This document shows positions 8,313-15,565 of a stretch of DNA of 64,000 nt, one piece after another. The notes under the pieces were generated by a model, which made no database searches, had not been told where the DNA came from, and saw nothing but the letters and a program-made list of their open reading frames with translations. This DNA is from Burkholderia stagnalis (GTDB taxonomy: Bacteria > Pseudomonadota > Gammaproteobacteria > Burkholderiales > Burkholderiaceae). Position 1 is the stretch's first letter; each line of letters opens with the position of its first letter. Position numbers and translations under genes: made by a program. The stretch is taken from contig NZ_CADESW010000004.1 of assembly GCF_902830275.1 (NCBI RefSeq), forward strand, positions 310,001 to 374,000, given 5' to 3'.

Positions 8313-8328
8313 TGGCACGACAGTTGCA
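8313..8328 (+). promoter_or_regulatory. Sigma-54 (RpoN) promoter
   Basis: TGGCACG at 8313-8319, a 4-nt spacer, then TTGCA at 8324-8328: an exact match to the -24/-12 consensus TGGCACG-N4-TTGCW. A start site about 11-12 nt downstream (near 8339) would give a 40-nt leader before the ATG at 8379, which has an AGGA ribosome-binding site. Transcription would need a bacterial enhancer-binding protein; none is encoded in the window. Confidence 0.85.
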
Positions 8329-8378
8329 GAGTAGTCCACGCACCACTCAACACAACACATGCTTAATGCGAGGACGAA

Positions 8379-9824
8379 ATGGACATTCAGGTAATCCCTC
8401 ATGGCACGCTCCGGACGACTCTGATCGCGGCCACCGTGGCAGCCATGCTTTCCCTTTCCGCGTGCGGCGGCTCCGGTTCGATCAGCAAGGGCATCGGCGG
8501 CTCGAACTCGGGCACGAGCGGCGGCGATTCGATTTCCACGTCCGGCGGCGGCACGTCGGGCTCGACGAGCGGTACGTCCGGCAGCACGAGCGGTTCAACG
8601 AGTGGTAGCACCAGCGGCAGCACCAGCGGTTCGACGAGCGGCAACACGAGCGGGACGACCAGCGGCACGAGCGGTACGTCGGGCGTGTCGGCGAACGCGG
8701 TGGGCAAGGTGCTCGCCAGCGGCAGCAACGTCGTGACCGGCGTCGGCTCGACGGTGTCGGGTCTCGGCTCGGTCATCGGCAGCCAGACGCTGCCGGGCGT
8801 CAACCCGCAGACGACGCAGGCGGCCGGCGGCGTCGTACAGAGCGTCGGCGGCGCGGTCACCGCGCTCGGCAACGGCCTCGGCAATGGTCTCGGCCAGCTT
8901 GGCGCGACGAGCAACCCGGTGGGCGTCACGCTCGCCAGCACCGGCGGCGTGGTCAATCAGCTCGGCGGCGCCGTCACGCAGACCGGCAACCTCGTCACGA
9001 GCCTCGGCAGCGGCCCGCTGTCGCCGCTCGCGCCCGTCACCGGCGCCGCCGGCGGCCTCGTGTCGACGGTCGGCAACGCCGTCGCGAACGGCGGCAACAC
9101 GCTCACCAATGCGCTGTCGACGGGCCCGGTCCAGCAGATCACGCAGACCGTCAGTTCCGCCATCACGCCGATCACGACGATGGTCGGCAATACGACCCAG
9201 ACGGTCGGTTCGGCCACCGGTCTCGGCGCGCCGGTCAACATGCTGCTCGGCACGCTCGGCAATGGCCTGAACCAGGCCGGCGCACTGATCGCATCGAAGG
9301 GCGGCAACCCGGTCACGACCGGCCTCGGCAACACGACGTCGGCGGCGGGCAATACCACGACGGCGATCGGCGGACTGCTGACCGGCGGCAGCGGCACAAC
9401 CAATCCGCTCGCGCCGCTTACCGGCATCGTGTCGACCGTCACGGGCGCGCTCGGCGGTGCGACGGGCGGCGCCAGCGGCCCGCTTGCCCCGGTCACCGGC
9501 CTCGTCTCCACCGTCACGGGCGCACTCGGTGGCGCGACGGGCGGCGCAGGCGGCAGCGGCCCGCTCGCTCCGGTCACGGGCCTCGTGTCGACGGTCACCG
9601 GCGCGCTCGGCGGTGCGACGGGCGGCGCAGGCGGCGGCAATCCGCTCGCTCCGGTCACGGGTGCGCTGAACACGGTCGCCAACACCGCCGGCAGCGCGAC
9701 CTCGGCCGCACCGGCGCTGTCCGGCGGCACGGGCGCCGTCACGAACTCGGGCGCATCGTCCAACCCGCTCGCTCCGGTCACGTCGCTGATCGGCGGCCTG
9801 CTCGGCGGCGTCCACGGCAAATAA
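8379..9824 (+). CDS. Gly/Ser/Thr-rich repeat lipoprotein, collagen-like annotated type (paralogue 1)
   Basis: Protein of 481 aa. An N-terminal export signal ends in a lipobox (LSLSAC, Cys29), so an acylated mature protein is predicted. Residues about 30-95 are a Gly/Ser/Thr stretch of near-perfect GSTS/GTSG repeats. The middle is a repetitive Gly/Thr/Val/Leu sequence (VVTGVGSTVSGLGSVIG and similar). The C-terminal part has tandem copies of a unit containing PLAPVTGLVSTVTGALGG. There is no enzymatic motif. Proteins of this kind in Burkholderia tend to be labelled collagen-like, but the repeats are not strict Gly-X-Y triplets, so a collagen triple helix is not assured. It is first in the sigma-54 cluster and shares its architecture with the next gene. 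The role, perhaps surface or matrix, is inferred from context. Confidence 0.85.
   Translation: MDIQVIPHGTLRTTLIAATVAAMLSLSACGGSGSISKGIGGSNSGTSGGDSISTSGGGTSGSTSGTSGSTSGSTSGSTSGSTSGSTSGNTSGTTSGTSGTSGVSANAVGKVLASGSNVVTGVGSTVSGLGSVIGSQTLPGVNPQTTQAAGGVVQSVGGAVTALGNGLGNGLGQLGATSNPVGVTLASTGGVVNQLGGAVTQTGNLVTSLGSGPLSPLAPVTGAAGGLVSTVGNAVANGGNTLTNALSTGPVQQITQTVSSAITPITTMVGNTTQTVGSATGLGAPVNMLLGTLGNGLNQAGALIASKGGNPVTTGLGNTTSAAGNTTTAIGGLLTGGSGTTNPLAPLTGIVSTVTGALGGATGGASGPLAPVTGLVSTVTGALGGATGGAGGSGPLAPVTGLVSTVTGALGGATGGAGGGNPLAPVTGALNTVANTAGSATSAAPALSGGTGAVTNSGASSNPLAPVTSLIGGLLGGVHGK
9400..9665 (+). repeat. Coding tandem repeats of about 80 bp
   Basis: Three consecutive, highly similar units plus a partial fourth, starting near 9400, 9472, 9551 and 9636. 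They encode [N/G]PLAP[V/L]TG[L/I]VSTVTGALGGATGG with small spacer differences. Related units recur at about 10915-11060 in the next gene. High nucleotide identity suggests recent duplication and likely copy-number variation between strains. Confidence 0.8.
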
Positions 9825-9867
9825 ATCCGGTTCTTCCATCCATCAAAAAGACAGCGAGGAGTCCAAC

Positions 9868-11247
9868 ATGTCCCAGCACCGTTCCCTGACGTCGGTCGCA
9901 CTGCGCGAGTGGCGCGTTCCCCTCACCGTGTTCGCGGCGGCCTGCCTGCTCGCCGCCTGCGGCGGCAACAGCGTGGGCGCGCCGCCGTCCAGCAGCAACA
10001 ACGGCGGCTCCACCAGCGGGACGCCGACGACGAGCGGCACGAGCAGCGGCACGTCGACGGGTACCAAGGGCGTGGTCAGCACGCTCGGCCAGACCGGCAC
10101 CGATCTCGGCAATACGATCGGCGGCGTGAGCCTGCCGGGCGTCGGCAACGGCGTGACGCAGGGCCTCGGCAGCACGGTCTCGAGCACGGGCACGATCCTC
10201 GGCGCAGCCGCGGATGCGGTGAGCAACGGGCTCGGGCAGATCGGCTCCACGAAAGACCCGGTCGGCACGACGGTCGCCGGCCTCGGCAACGTTGTGGGCG
10301 CAACCAGCAACACCGTGTCGGGCCTGAGCTCGACGGTCAAGGCGCTCGGCAGCGGTCCGCTGTCGCCGCTCGCGCCGGTCACGACGCCGGTCGGCACCGT
10401 GCTCGACACGGTCGCCAACGGTCTCGGCGCAGCCGGCAACACGATCGGCTCGACGCTGTCGTCGGGCCCGGTGCAGCAGATCACGCAACCGCTCAGCTCG
10501 GCCATCACGCCGCTCGTCATCACGGCCGGCCAGGTCACGCAGCAAGTCGGCACGACGACGGGCCTCGGCCAGCCGGTGTCCGGCCTGCTCGGCCAGATCG
10601 GCGGCGCCGTCAGCTCGGCCGGCCAGAAGGTCGCGGGCTCGTCGCAGCAGCCGCTCGTCGGCGACGTCGGCCAGCTCGTCACCGCGGTCGGCAACACCGT
10701 GACCAACGCCGGCGGCCTCGTCAATCCGAATGGCCCGAACGGCGCCGCGCCGATCCCCGGCCTGATCACAAGCCTCGTCGGCGGCTCGTCGGCCACGGTG
10801 CAAAGCGGGTCGTCGGGCTCCGGCTCGACCAACCCGCTCGGCGGCCTGCTGTCGGGGCTCGGCTCGACACCGCTCGGCGCACTCGGCGGCAGCGCGACGT
10901 CGGGCGGCGCGGCCAATCCGCTCGCGCCGGTCACGGGCGCGCTGGGCGGTGCGAGCGGTGGCAATCCGCTCGCACCGGTCACCGGCCTCGTGTCGACGCT
11001 CACCGGCGCACTCGGCGGCGCAACGGGCGGCGCAGGCAGTACAAACCCTGTCGCGCCCGTTACCGGTTTGCTGAATACTGTCACCGGCACGGTAGGCGGC
11101 GCGGCGAGCACGGGGGGCACGTCGAGCCCGCTCGCGCCGATCACGTCGCTGGTCGGTGGTGCAGCGGGTTCGACGTCCGGCAGCTCGACCGGCCTTCTGG
11201 CGCCGGTTACGGGGTTGCTGGGCACGCTGGGCAGCGTCGGCAAGTAA
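9868..11247 (+). CDS. Gly/Ser/Thr-rich repeat lipoprotein (paralogue 2)
   Basis: Protein of 459 aa, paralogous to the gene at 8379. It has a signal sequence with lipobox LLAAC (Cys31), a shorter Ser/Thr/Gly linker (GSTSGTPTTSGTSSG), then the same Gly/Thr/Val-rich repeat body, including GSGPLSPLAPVT and SGPVQQIT segments shared with paralogue 1. The C-terminus repeats PLAPVTG units. A GAGGAG ribosome-binding site precedes the ATG, 43 nt after the first gene, so both are on one transcript. No known catalytic domain is visible. It could be a surface lipoprotein or a cargo of the adjacent TpsB-like transporter; both are inferences. Confidence 0.85.
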   Translation: MSQHRSLTSVALREWRVPLTVFAAACLLAACGGNSVGAPPSSSNNGGSTSGTPTTSGTSSGTSTGTKGVVSTLGQTGTDLGNTIGGVSLPGVGNGVTQGLGSTVSSTGTILGAAADAVSNGLGQIGSTKDPVGTTVAGLGNVVGATSNTVSGLSSTVKALGSGPLSPLAPVTTPVGTVLDTVANGLGAAGNTIGSTLSSGPVQQITQPLSSAITPLVITAGQVTQQVGTTTGLGQPVSGLLGQIGGAVSSAGQKVAGSSQQPLVGDVGQLVTAVGNTVTNAGGLVNPNGPNGAAPIPGLITSLVGGSSATVQSGSSGSGSTNPLGGLLSGLGSTPLGALGGSATSGGAANPLAPVTGALGGASGGNPLAPVTGLVSTLTGALGGATGGAGSTNPVAPVTGLLNTVTGTVGGAASTGGTSSPLAPITSLVGGAAGSTSGSSTGLLAPVTGLLGTLGSVGK

Positions 11248-11255
11248 CGCAGCAG

Positions 11256-11288
11256 GCCGCGCGTTCCCAGCCGGGGCGAACGCGCGGC
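11256..11288 (+). other. Intercistronic hairpin before the TpsB-like gene
   Basis: A perfect 11-bp stem (arms 11256-11266 and 11278-11288, 11-nt loop) lies just after the stop of the second repeat lipoprotein, followed by only two T residues. It is more likely an mRNA-stabilising or partial terminator element than a full terminator. It would favour expression of the two lipoproteins over the transporter. Confidence 0.5.
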
Positions 11289-11382
11289 TTCGATCAGAAC
11301 CGGCGATGCGGCACACGACGCGCGGCGCCACTGGCGCCGCGCGCGCACGAGAAGACGAAAGCAAGGCCTACGAGGAAGAACA

Positions 11383-13071
11383 ATGAAATCCAGATTCGAT
11401 AAATGGATGATGCTGCTCGCCGTCACGGCGGCGGCAGGCGCGACGCAGGCGCAAACGCGCGTCGCCGGCAACCCGCTCGACGCCCTCCCCCAGATCAACG
11501 CGCCGAAGAAAGGTCCGAACGTGACCGTGCAGGTGGCACCGCAAGCCCCTCAACTGCAGGAACTGCTTTCGCGTCACCTGACGCCGACCACGTTCCAGGT
11601 CGAAGGCGTCAAGTCGGTGCCGTTCGAGGAGATCTCGCGCCGCTTCACCCCGCTCGTCGGCAAGGACATCACGATCGGCGAACTGATCGAGACCGCCAAC
11701 GGCGTAACGAAGCTGTACCAGGAGCGCGGCTACGCACTGTCGTTCGCGTTCATTCCCGCGCAGACGTTCGACAGCGGCGTCGTGCACGTGACCGTCGTCG
11801 AAGGCTATGTGTCGGACGTGAAGGTCACCGGCAAGCCCGGTGCGATGGAATCGAAGATCCGCGCGATCGCCGCGCACATCACCGCCGATCGTCCGCTGCG
11901 CCGCGCGACGTTCGAGCGCTACGTGAATACGTTCGGCCTGCTGCCCGGCGTGTCGGTGAAGGCCAACGTGCCGCCGCCGCAAACCACCGACGGCGCGACG
12001 ACGCTCGAACTGAACGTCGAGCGCAAGGCGTTCAACATCAGTTCCGGCATCGACTTCAACCATCCCGGCGTGCAAGGCCTGATCACCGCGACCGAGAACG
12101 GCCTCACGTCGTTCGGCGAGCAATTGAGCATCTCGGCGCTGGTGCCGCCGGGGCGCGACAAGGTGACCTACGTCGCGTTCAGCGGCGCGGTGCCGGTCGG
12201 CAGCAGCGGACTCGTCACGCGCCTCGACGCCAGCACGTATCGCGGCAAGCCGACCGACAACCCGGGCCTGCCGTCGTATGTCGAGCGCACCGTGAAGAAC
12301 GAGAAGCTCGGTCTTTCGGCATCCTATCCGTTGCTGCTGAACAATCAGCGCAGCCTGCTCGGCACGGTGTCCGGCTACGCGTCGCACAACGAGGATCGCT
12401 ACCAGAACCAGATCACCGGCGCGACCCTGGAAAACCGGTCGCAGGTTCGCGTGCTGCAGATGCAGCTCGACTACACGAGCGTAGGCCCGAAACAAGTCCG
12501 CAAGCTGAGCGTCAACGTCGCGAAGGGCTTCGATATTCTCGGCGCGTCGAAATCGCAGGACATCACCGTCGGCAATACGACGACGTCGCTGCCGAGCCCG
12601 ATCTCGCTGACCTTCGTGCGCACCGGCGCGACGTACACGCAGACCAACGAGTGGCCGTTCCGGATCGGCACGTCGGTGTCGCTGACGGGCCAGTACAGCC
12701 CGGATTCGCTGCCGACGTCCGAGCAGATCTCGTTCGGCGCGCAGCGCTACGCGCTCGGCTACCAGCCGGGCGAAACGTCCGGCGATTCGGGATGGGGCAT
12801 GTCGCTCGAGGTCAATCGCGCCTTCTCGCCGGGCTGGACCTACCTGAAGACGATCACGCCATACGTCGCGTACGACATGGCGCGCGTCTACCTGCATGCC
12901 GGCACGCCGCAGCCGAACCGGCTGTCGTCGGTGGGCATCGGCGTGCGGCTGAGCGACAGCCGCTACTACAACCTCGACCTGTCGGTGGCGAAACCGGTCG
13001 GCGATGCGCCGGTCGAAAGCGCGTCGCGCAGCCCGCGCATCAACGCTGCGTTCTCGTACCAGCTCAACTGA
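11383..13071 (+). CDS. ShlB/FhaC/HecB-family (TpsB) outer-membrane transporter
   Basis: Protein of 562 aa with a signal peptide (cleavage probably after ATQA or AQA), a POTRA_2 domain at residues about 70-150 (FQVEGVKSVPFEEISRRF..., VHVTVVEGYVSDVKVTG), a second POTRA-like segment ending near 230, and a C-terminal 16-strand-type beta barrel. It ends FSYQLN, lacking the usual terminal aromatic. Family members translocate large TpsA exoproteins bearing a TPS domain across the outer membrane. No TpsA is present here; the only neighbours are the two repeat lipoproteins. Start: ATG with a GAGGAA ribosome-binding site. It is probably co-transcribed from the sigma-54 promoter. Confidence 0.92.
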   Translation: MKSRFDKWMMLLAVTAAAGATQAQTRVAGNPLDALPQINAPKKGPNVTVQVAPQAPQLQELLSRHLTPTTFQVEGVKSVPFEEISRRFTPLVGKDITIGELIETANGVTKLYQERGYALSFAFIPAQTFDSGVVHVTVVEGYVSDVKVTGKPGAMESKIRAIAAHITADRPLRRATFERYVNTFGLLPGVSVKANVPPPQTTDGATTLELNVERKAFNISSGIDFNHPGVQGLITATENGLTSFGEQLSISALVPPGRDKVTYVAFSGAVPVGSSGLVTRLDASTYRGKPTDNPGLPSYVERTVKNEKLGLSASYPLLLNNQRSLLGTVSGYASHNEDRYQNQITGATLENRSQVRVLQMQLDYTSVGPKQVRKLSVNVAKGFDILGASKSQDITVGNTTTSLPSPISLTFVRTGATYTQTNEWPFRIGTSVSLTGQYSPDSLPTSEQISFGAQRYALGYQPGETSGDSGWGMSLEVNRAFSPGWTYLKTITPYVAYDMARVYLHAGTPQPNRLSSVGIGVRLSDSRYYNLDLSVAKPVGDAPVESASRSPRINAAFSYQLN

Positions 13072-13076
13072 CCGGT

Positions 13077-13103
13077 GCCCGCGCGGTAGCATGCCGCGCG
13101 GGC
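13077..13103 (+). terminator. Hairpin after the TpsB-like gene, possible terminator
   Basis: A 10-bp perfect G+C stem (13077-13086 with 13094-13103, 7-nt loop) begins 5 nt after the stop codon and is followed by TGTTTGG, a weak T-run. It may end or attenuate the operon, leaving the DUF2147 gene with its own promoter in 13104-13240. Confidence 0.5.
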
Positions 13104-13240
13104 TGTTTGGATTAGAGTCCCCTCTATCAAACGCAGCGCCCGGTTTCACGTATTCTGCCGAGAGCTCGCAACATGCCACCGCCCCATGCAGACGGTCGTG
13201 CGAGCCGCTCGAAACGACATGCGAAACAAGGAGGAAGACG

Positions 13241-13702
13241 ATGATTCAACTGACCCGCCCGTTGCGTACGATGGCCCTCGCCGGCGCGCTGCTCGCCTGC
13301 ACTGCCCACGCATTCGCACAAGCCGACAGCCCGGTCGGCATGTGGCAGACGATCGACGACAGCACGGGCAAGCCGAAGGCGCTCGTGCAGATCGCCACGG
13401 ATTCGGACGGCTCGCTGTCGGGCAAGGTCCTGAAGGGCCTCGGCGAAAGCGATACGCCCGATCGTCGCTGCACCGCATGTACGGACGAGCGCAAGGATCA
13501 GTTGATCAAGGGCATGACGATCATCAAGGCGATGAAGAAGGACGGCGACACGTGGGATGGCGGCAACATCCTCGACCCGGAAAACGGCAAGGTCTACAAG
13601 TGCAAGATGACGCTGCAGGACGGCGGCCAGAAGCTGGTCGTGCGCGGCTACATCGGCGTATCGCTGCTCGGCCGCTCGCAGACGTGGGTTCGCCAGCCAT
13701 AA
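13241..13702 (+). CDS. DUF2147-family exported protein
   Basis: Protein of 153 aa with a clear signal peptide (TMALAGALLACTAHAFAQA) and the DUF2147 core: SPVGMWQTIDDSTGKPKALV, a Cys-x-x-Cys (RRCTACTDER), the GMTIIKAMKKDGDTWDGGNI segment and a C-terminal RGYIGVSLLGRSQTWVR. DUF2147 proteins are small periplasmic, lipocalin-like beta-barrel proteins of unknown biochemical role. A strong ribosome-binding site (AAGGAGG) precedes the ATG. It lies 169 nt after the TpsB-like gene, beyond a hairpin, so membership of the same operon is possible but not required. It is followed by a strong terminator. Confidence 0.88.
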   Translation: MIQLTRPLRTMALAGALLACTAHAFAQADSPVGMWQTIDDSTGKPKALVQIATDSDGSLSGKVLKGLGESDTPDRRCTACTDERKDQLIKGMTIIKAMKKDGDTWDGGNILDPENGKVYKCKMTLQDGGQKLVVRGYIGVSLLGRSQTWVRQP

Positions 13703-13736
13703 CGATGTGCGCGCCGCCGCGCGCCGCATAAAACAA

Positions 13737-13770
13737 ATCGGCCTGCGACGGTGTCGCAGGCCGATGTCTT
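13737..13770 (+). terminator. Intrinsic terminator after the DUF2147 gene
   Basis: A perfect 13-bp stem (13737-13749 with 13753-13765, 3-nt loop) followed by GTCTTTTC. It sits between the DUF2147 gene (plus) and the convergent DNA-binding-domain gene (minus) and may serve both. Confidence 0.8.
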
Positions 13771-13801
13771 TTCAGGGCCGATATTCACGCAACGCCGGCG
13801 A

Positions 13802-14215
13802 TCATGCCGCGCGCTTGAGGACCTCCGCACCATATGCGCCCTGCGCTGCCAGATGCGCGGGCACGGCGATGCTGCGCGCTTCCGCCGCTTTCGATTGCGC
13901 ATGCTTGCGCATCCGCGTGGACAGCGTGTTGCACAGATTCATGCCCGCTTCGCCATACAACGTGCGCATCACCTGCATCAGCGCGCCGGTTTCGTGCCAG
14001 ACCTTGAAACGGCGATGGCATGTCTGATACGACGGGTAGCGGCGCGGCATTGCGGACCAGGTCGCGCCGCTGTAAATGACCCAGAGTACGCCGTTCATCA
14101 CGGCGCGCGTGTTGGCGAGCGGCCGGCCGCGCAACTCGGTGCGCGGCTGCATTTCCGGTAGAAGCGACGCGACGCGCTGCCACTCGTTGTCGGTGAGATC
14201 GCGATACGGTGTCAT
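13802..14215 (-). CDS. Stand-alone IS5-type transposase N-terminal (DUF4096-like) domain protein
   Basis: Protein of 137 aa. Residues 1-80 (YRDLTDNEWQRVASLLPE, RGRPLANTRAVMNGVLWV, WSAMPRRYPSYQTCHRRFKVW) match the N-terminal DNA-binding domain found at the start of IS5-family transposases. The DDE catalytic domain is absent and the C-terminus diverges into an Ala-rich tail. No terminal inverted repeats or target duplication are visible, so this looks like a remnant or a domesticated regulator rather than an active element. The ATG at 14215 is chosen for its GGAG ribosome-binding site; upstream in-frame starts are poorer. A paralogue is at 39990. Confidence 0.75.
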   Translation of the reverse strand: MTPYRDLTDNEWQRVASLLPEMQPRTELRGRPLANTRAVMNGVLWVIYSGATWSAMPRRYPSYQTCHRRFKVWHETGALMQVMRTLYGEAGMNLCNTLSTRMRKHAQSKAAEARSIAVPAHLAAQGAYGAEVLKRAA

Positions 14216-14370
14216 GGGCATCTCCAGCCTTGGTAACCATGACACAACGATATCGGGTCAACCCTGAGTTGAATATAAGACTAGTCCGAAAATGAGACGC
14301 GATGCAGTCGAATTAACCGGAATTGACCATTGAATGCGACAAATTCGCCCATCACGCCCGTTGTACGCGC

Positions 14371-15468
14371 TCAGGTCAGCGAAGTATCGACGATGCGCCG
14401 CGGCGTCTCCAGATACTCCTTCGACTGCATCTCGACGATCCGCGAGACCGTGCGCGCAAACTCGTTGGCCATCGGGCCTTCGACGTACAGCGATTCGGCC
14501 GGCACCGCCGCGGACATCAGCAGCTTGACCTTGTGGTCGTACAGCACGTCGATCAGCCACGTGAAGCGACGCGCCTCCGACGCCATCCGCGGCGACATCT
14601 GCGGCACCTCCGACAGCACGATCGCGTGGAAGCGGCTTGCGAGCTCGAGGTAATCGTTCTGCGAGCGTGGCCCGCCGCACAGCGTCGCGAAATCGAACCA
14701 CACGACGCCATCGGCCTTGCGCAGCGCCTTCAGCTCGCGCTTCTCGATGTGCAGGATCGGGCTCTCGTCGGGCACCGCGGCGAGCTTCGCGAACGCGTGG
14801 CGCAATGCGCGGTCGGCGTCCGCGCCGAGCGGCGTGTGATACATCTGCACCTGCGCGAGCGTGCGCTGGCGATAGTCGACGCCCGCGTCGACGTTGAGCA
14901 CGTCGAGCTTGTCCTTGAGCAGCGCGATCGCCGGCAGCATCCGGTCGCGATGCAGGCCGTCCGGATACAGGTCGTCCGGATCGTAGTTGGACGTCATCAC
15001 GAACTGCACGCCATTCGTGAACAACCGGTCGAGCAGGCGATACAGGATCATCGCGTCGGCAATGTCCGACACGTGGAATTCGTCGAAGCAGATCAGCCGG
15101 TAGCGCTTCGCGATGCGGCGTGCGAGCTCGTCGAGCGGATCGGCCTGCCCCTTCAGTTCCTCGAGCTCGCGGTGCACCTCGCGCATGAACTCGTGGAAAT
15201 GCAGGCGCGTCTTGCGCTGCACCGGCACGACCGCGAAGAAGCTGTCCATCAGGAAGCTCTTGCCGCGCCCGACGCCGCCCCACATATAGACGCCGCGCGG
15301 CAGGTCCGGATGGATGATGAGTTTCTTGAACGCATTCGAGCGGCGCGCCTTGTACGCAACCCACTCGTCGTAGCAGCGCTGCAGGCGGTCGATCGCCGCG
15401 CGCTGCGCGGTGTCGGACTGGTAACCGCGCGTGGTCAGCTCCCGCGCGTAGTATTCGGTGACGTTCAT
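14371..15468 (-). CDS. zapE: ZapE/AFG1-family cell division ATPase
   Basis: Protein of 365 aa, starting at MNVTEYYAREL (ATG 15468). Walker A GGVGRGKS is at residues 64-71, Walker B-like LICFDEFHVSDIADAMI follows, then the sensor region VMTSNYDPDDLYPDGLHRDRMLP. This is the AFG1-like ATPase pattern. ZapE is known in E. coli as an FtsZ-interacting ATPase that helps constriction under stress. It lies downstream of lpdA, separated by a terminator-like hairpin, as is typical in Burkholderiales. Confidence 0.93.
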   Translation of the reverse strand: MNVTEYYARELTTRGYQSDTAQRAAIDRLQRCYDEWVAYKARRSNAFKKLIIHPDLPRGVYMWGGVGRGKSFLMDSFFAVVPVQRKTRLHFHEFMREVHRELEELKGQADPLDELARRIAKRYRLICFDEFHVSDIADAMILYRLLDRLFTNGVQFVMTSNYDPDDLYPDGLHRDRMLPAIALLKDKLDVLNVDAGVDYRQRTLAQVQMYHTPLGADADRALRHAFAKLAAVPDESPILHIEKRELKALRKADGVVWFDFATLCGGPRSQNDYLELASRFHAIVLSEVPQMSPRMASEARRFTWLIDVLYDHKVKLLMSAAVPAESLYVEGPMANEFARTVSRIVEMQSKEYLETPRRIVDTSLT

Positions 15469-15478
15469 CGGGCAAACC

Positions 15479-15518
15479 AAAAAAACGAAGGCGAGCGGGA
15501 AACCCCGCCCGCCTTCGT
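15479..15518 (-). terminator. Intrinsic terminator downstream of lpdA
   Basis: Long hairpin (arms about 15485-15499 and 15504-15518, one mismatch) with a seven-residue T-run on the minus strand (complement of 15479-15485). It separates lpdA from zapE and probably lets only part of the odh-lpd transcript continue. Confidence 0.8.
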
Positions 15519-15565
15519 CATGTAACGGTGGCGCCGGCCAGTCGCCGGCCGGCGCCATGTCACGC

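Larger units (their letters stand above)
7724..8378. promoter_or_regulatory. Divergent control region between flp and the sigma-54 cluster
   Basis: 655 bp without a convincing gene, clearly richer in A+T than the surroundings (notably about 7840-8110 and 8190-8370). It holds the promoter(s) of the Tad operon on the minus strand and the sigma-54 promoter of the plus-strand cluster. A TATAAA-like -10 on the minus strand (complement of about 7845-7850) could serve flp, but its -35 is poor. Specific elements are listed separately: the palindrome at 8082-8099, the GTTACG cluster at 8140-8184 and the sigma-54 promoter at 8313-8328. Confidence 0.75.

Noticed and set aside
9400..9665. CRISPR-like regular repeats
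   Set aside because: The units are contiguous, in frame and protein-coding, with no unique spacers between them.
9778..11498. Long minus-strand open frames opposite the repeat lipoproteins
   Set aside because: Low-complexity, strongly Arg/Ala or Pro/Val/Thr-rich mirror translations of the repeats; the plus-strand frame has signal peptide, lipobox and ribosome-binding site.
11368..13179. 603-codon open frame opposite the TpsB-like gene
   Set aside because: Arg/His-rich shadow frame; the plus-strand frame has POTRA and barrel features.
13802..14215. Intact insertion sequence at the transposase-domain gene
   Set aside because: No DDE domain, no terminal inverted repeats and no target-site duplication visible around it.
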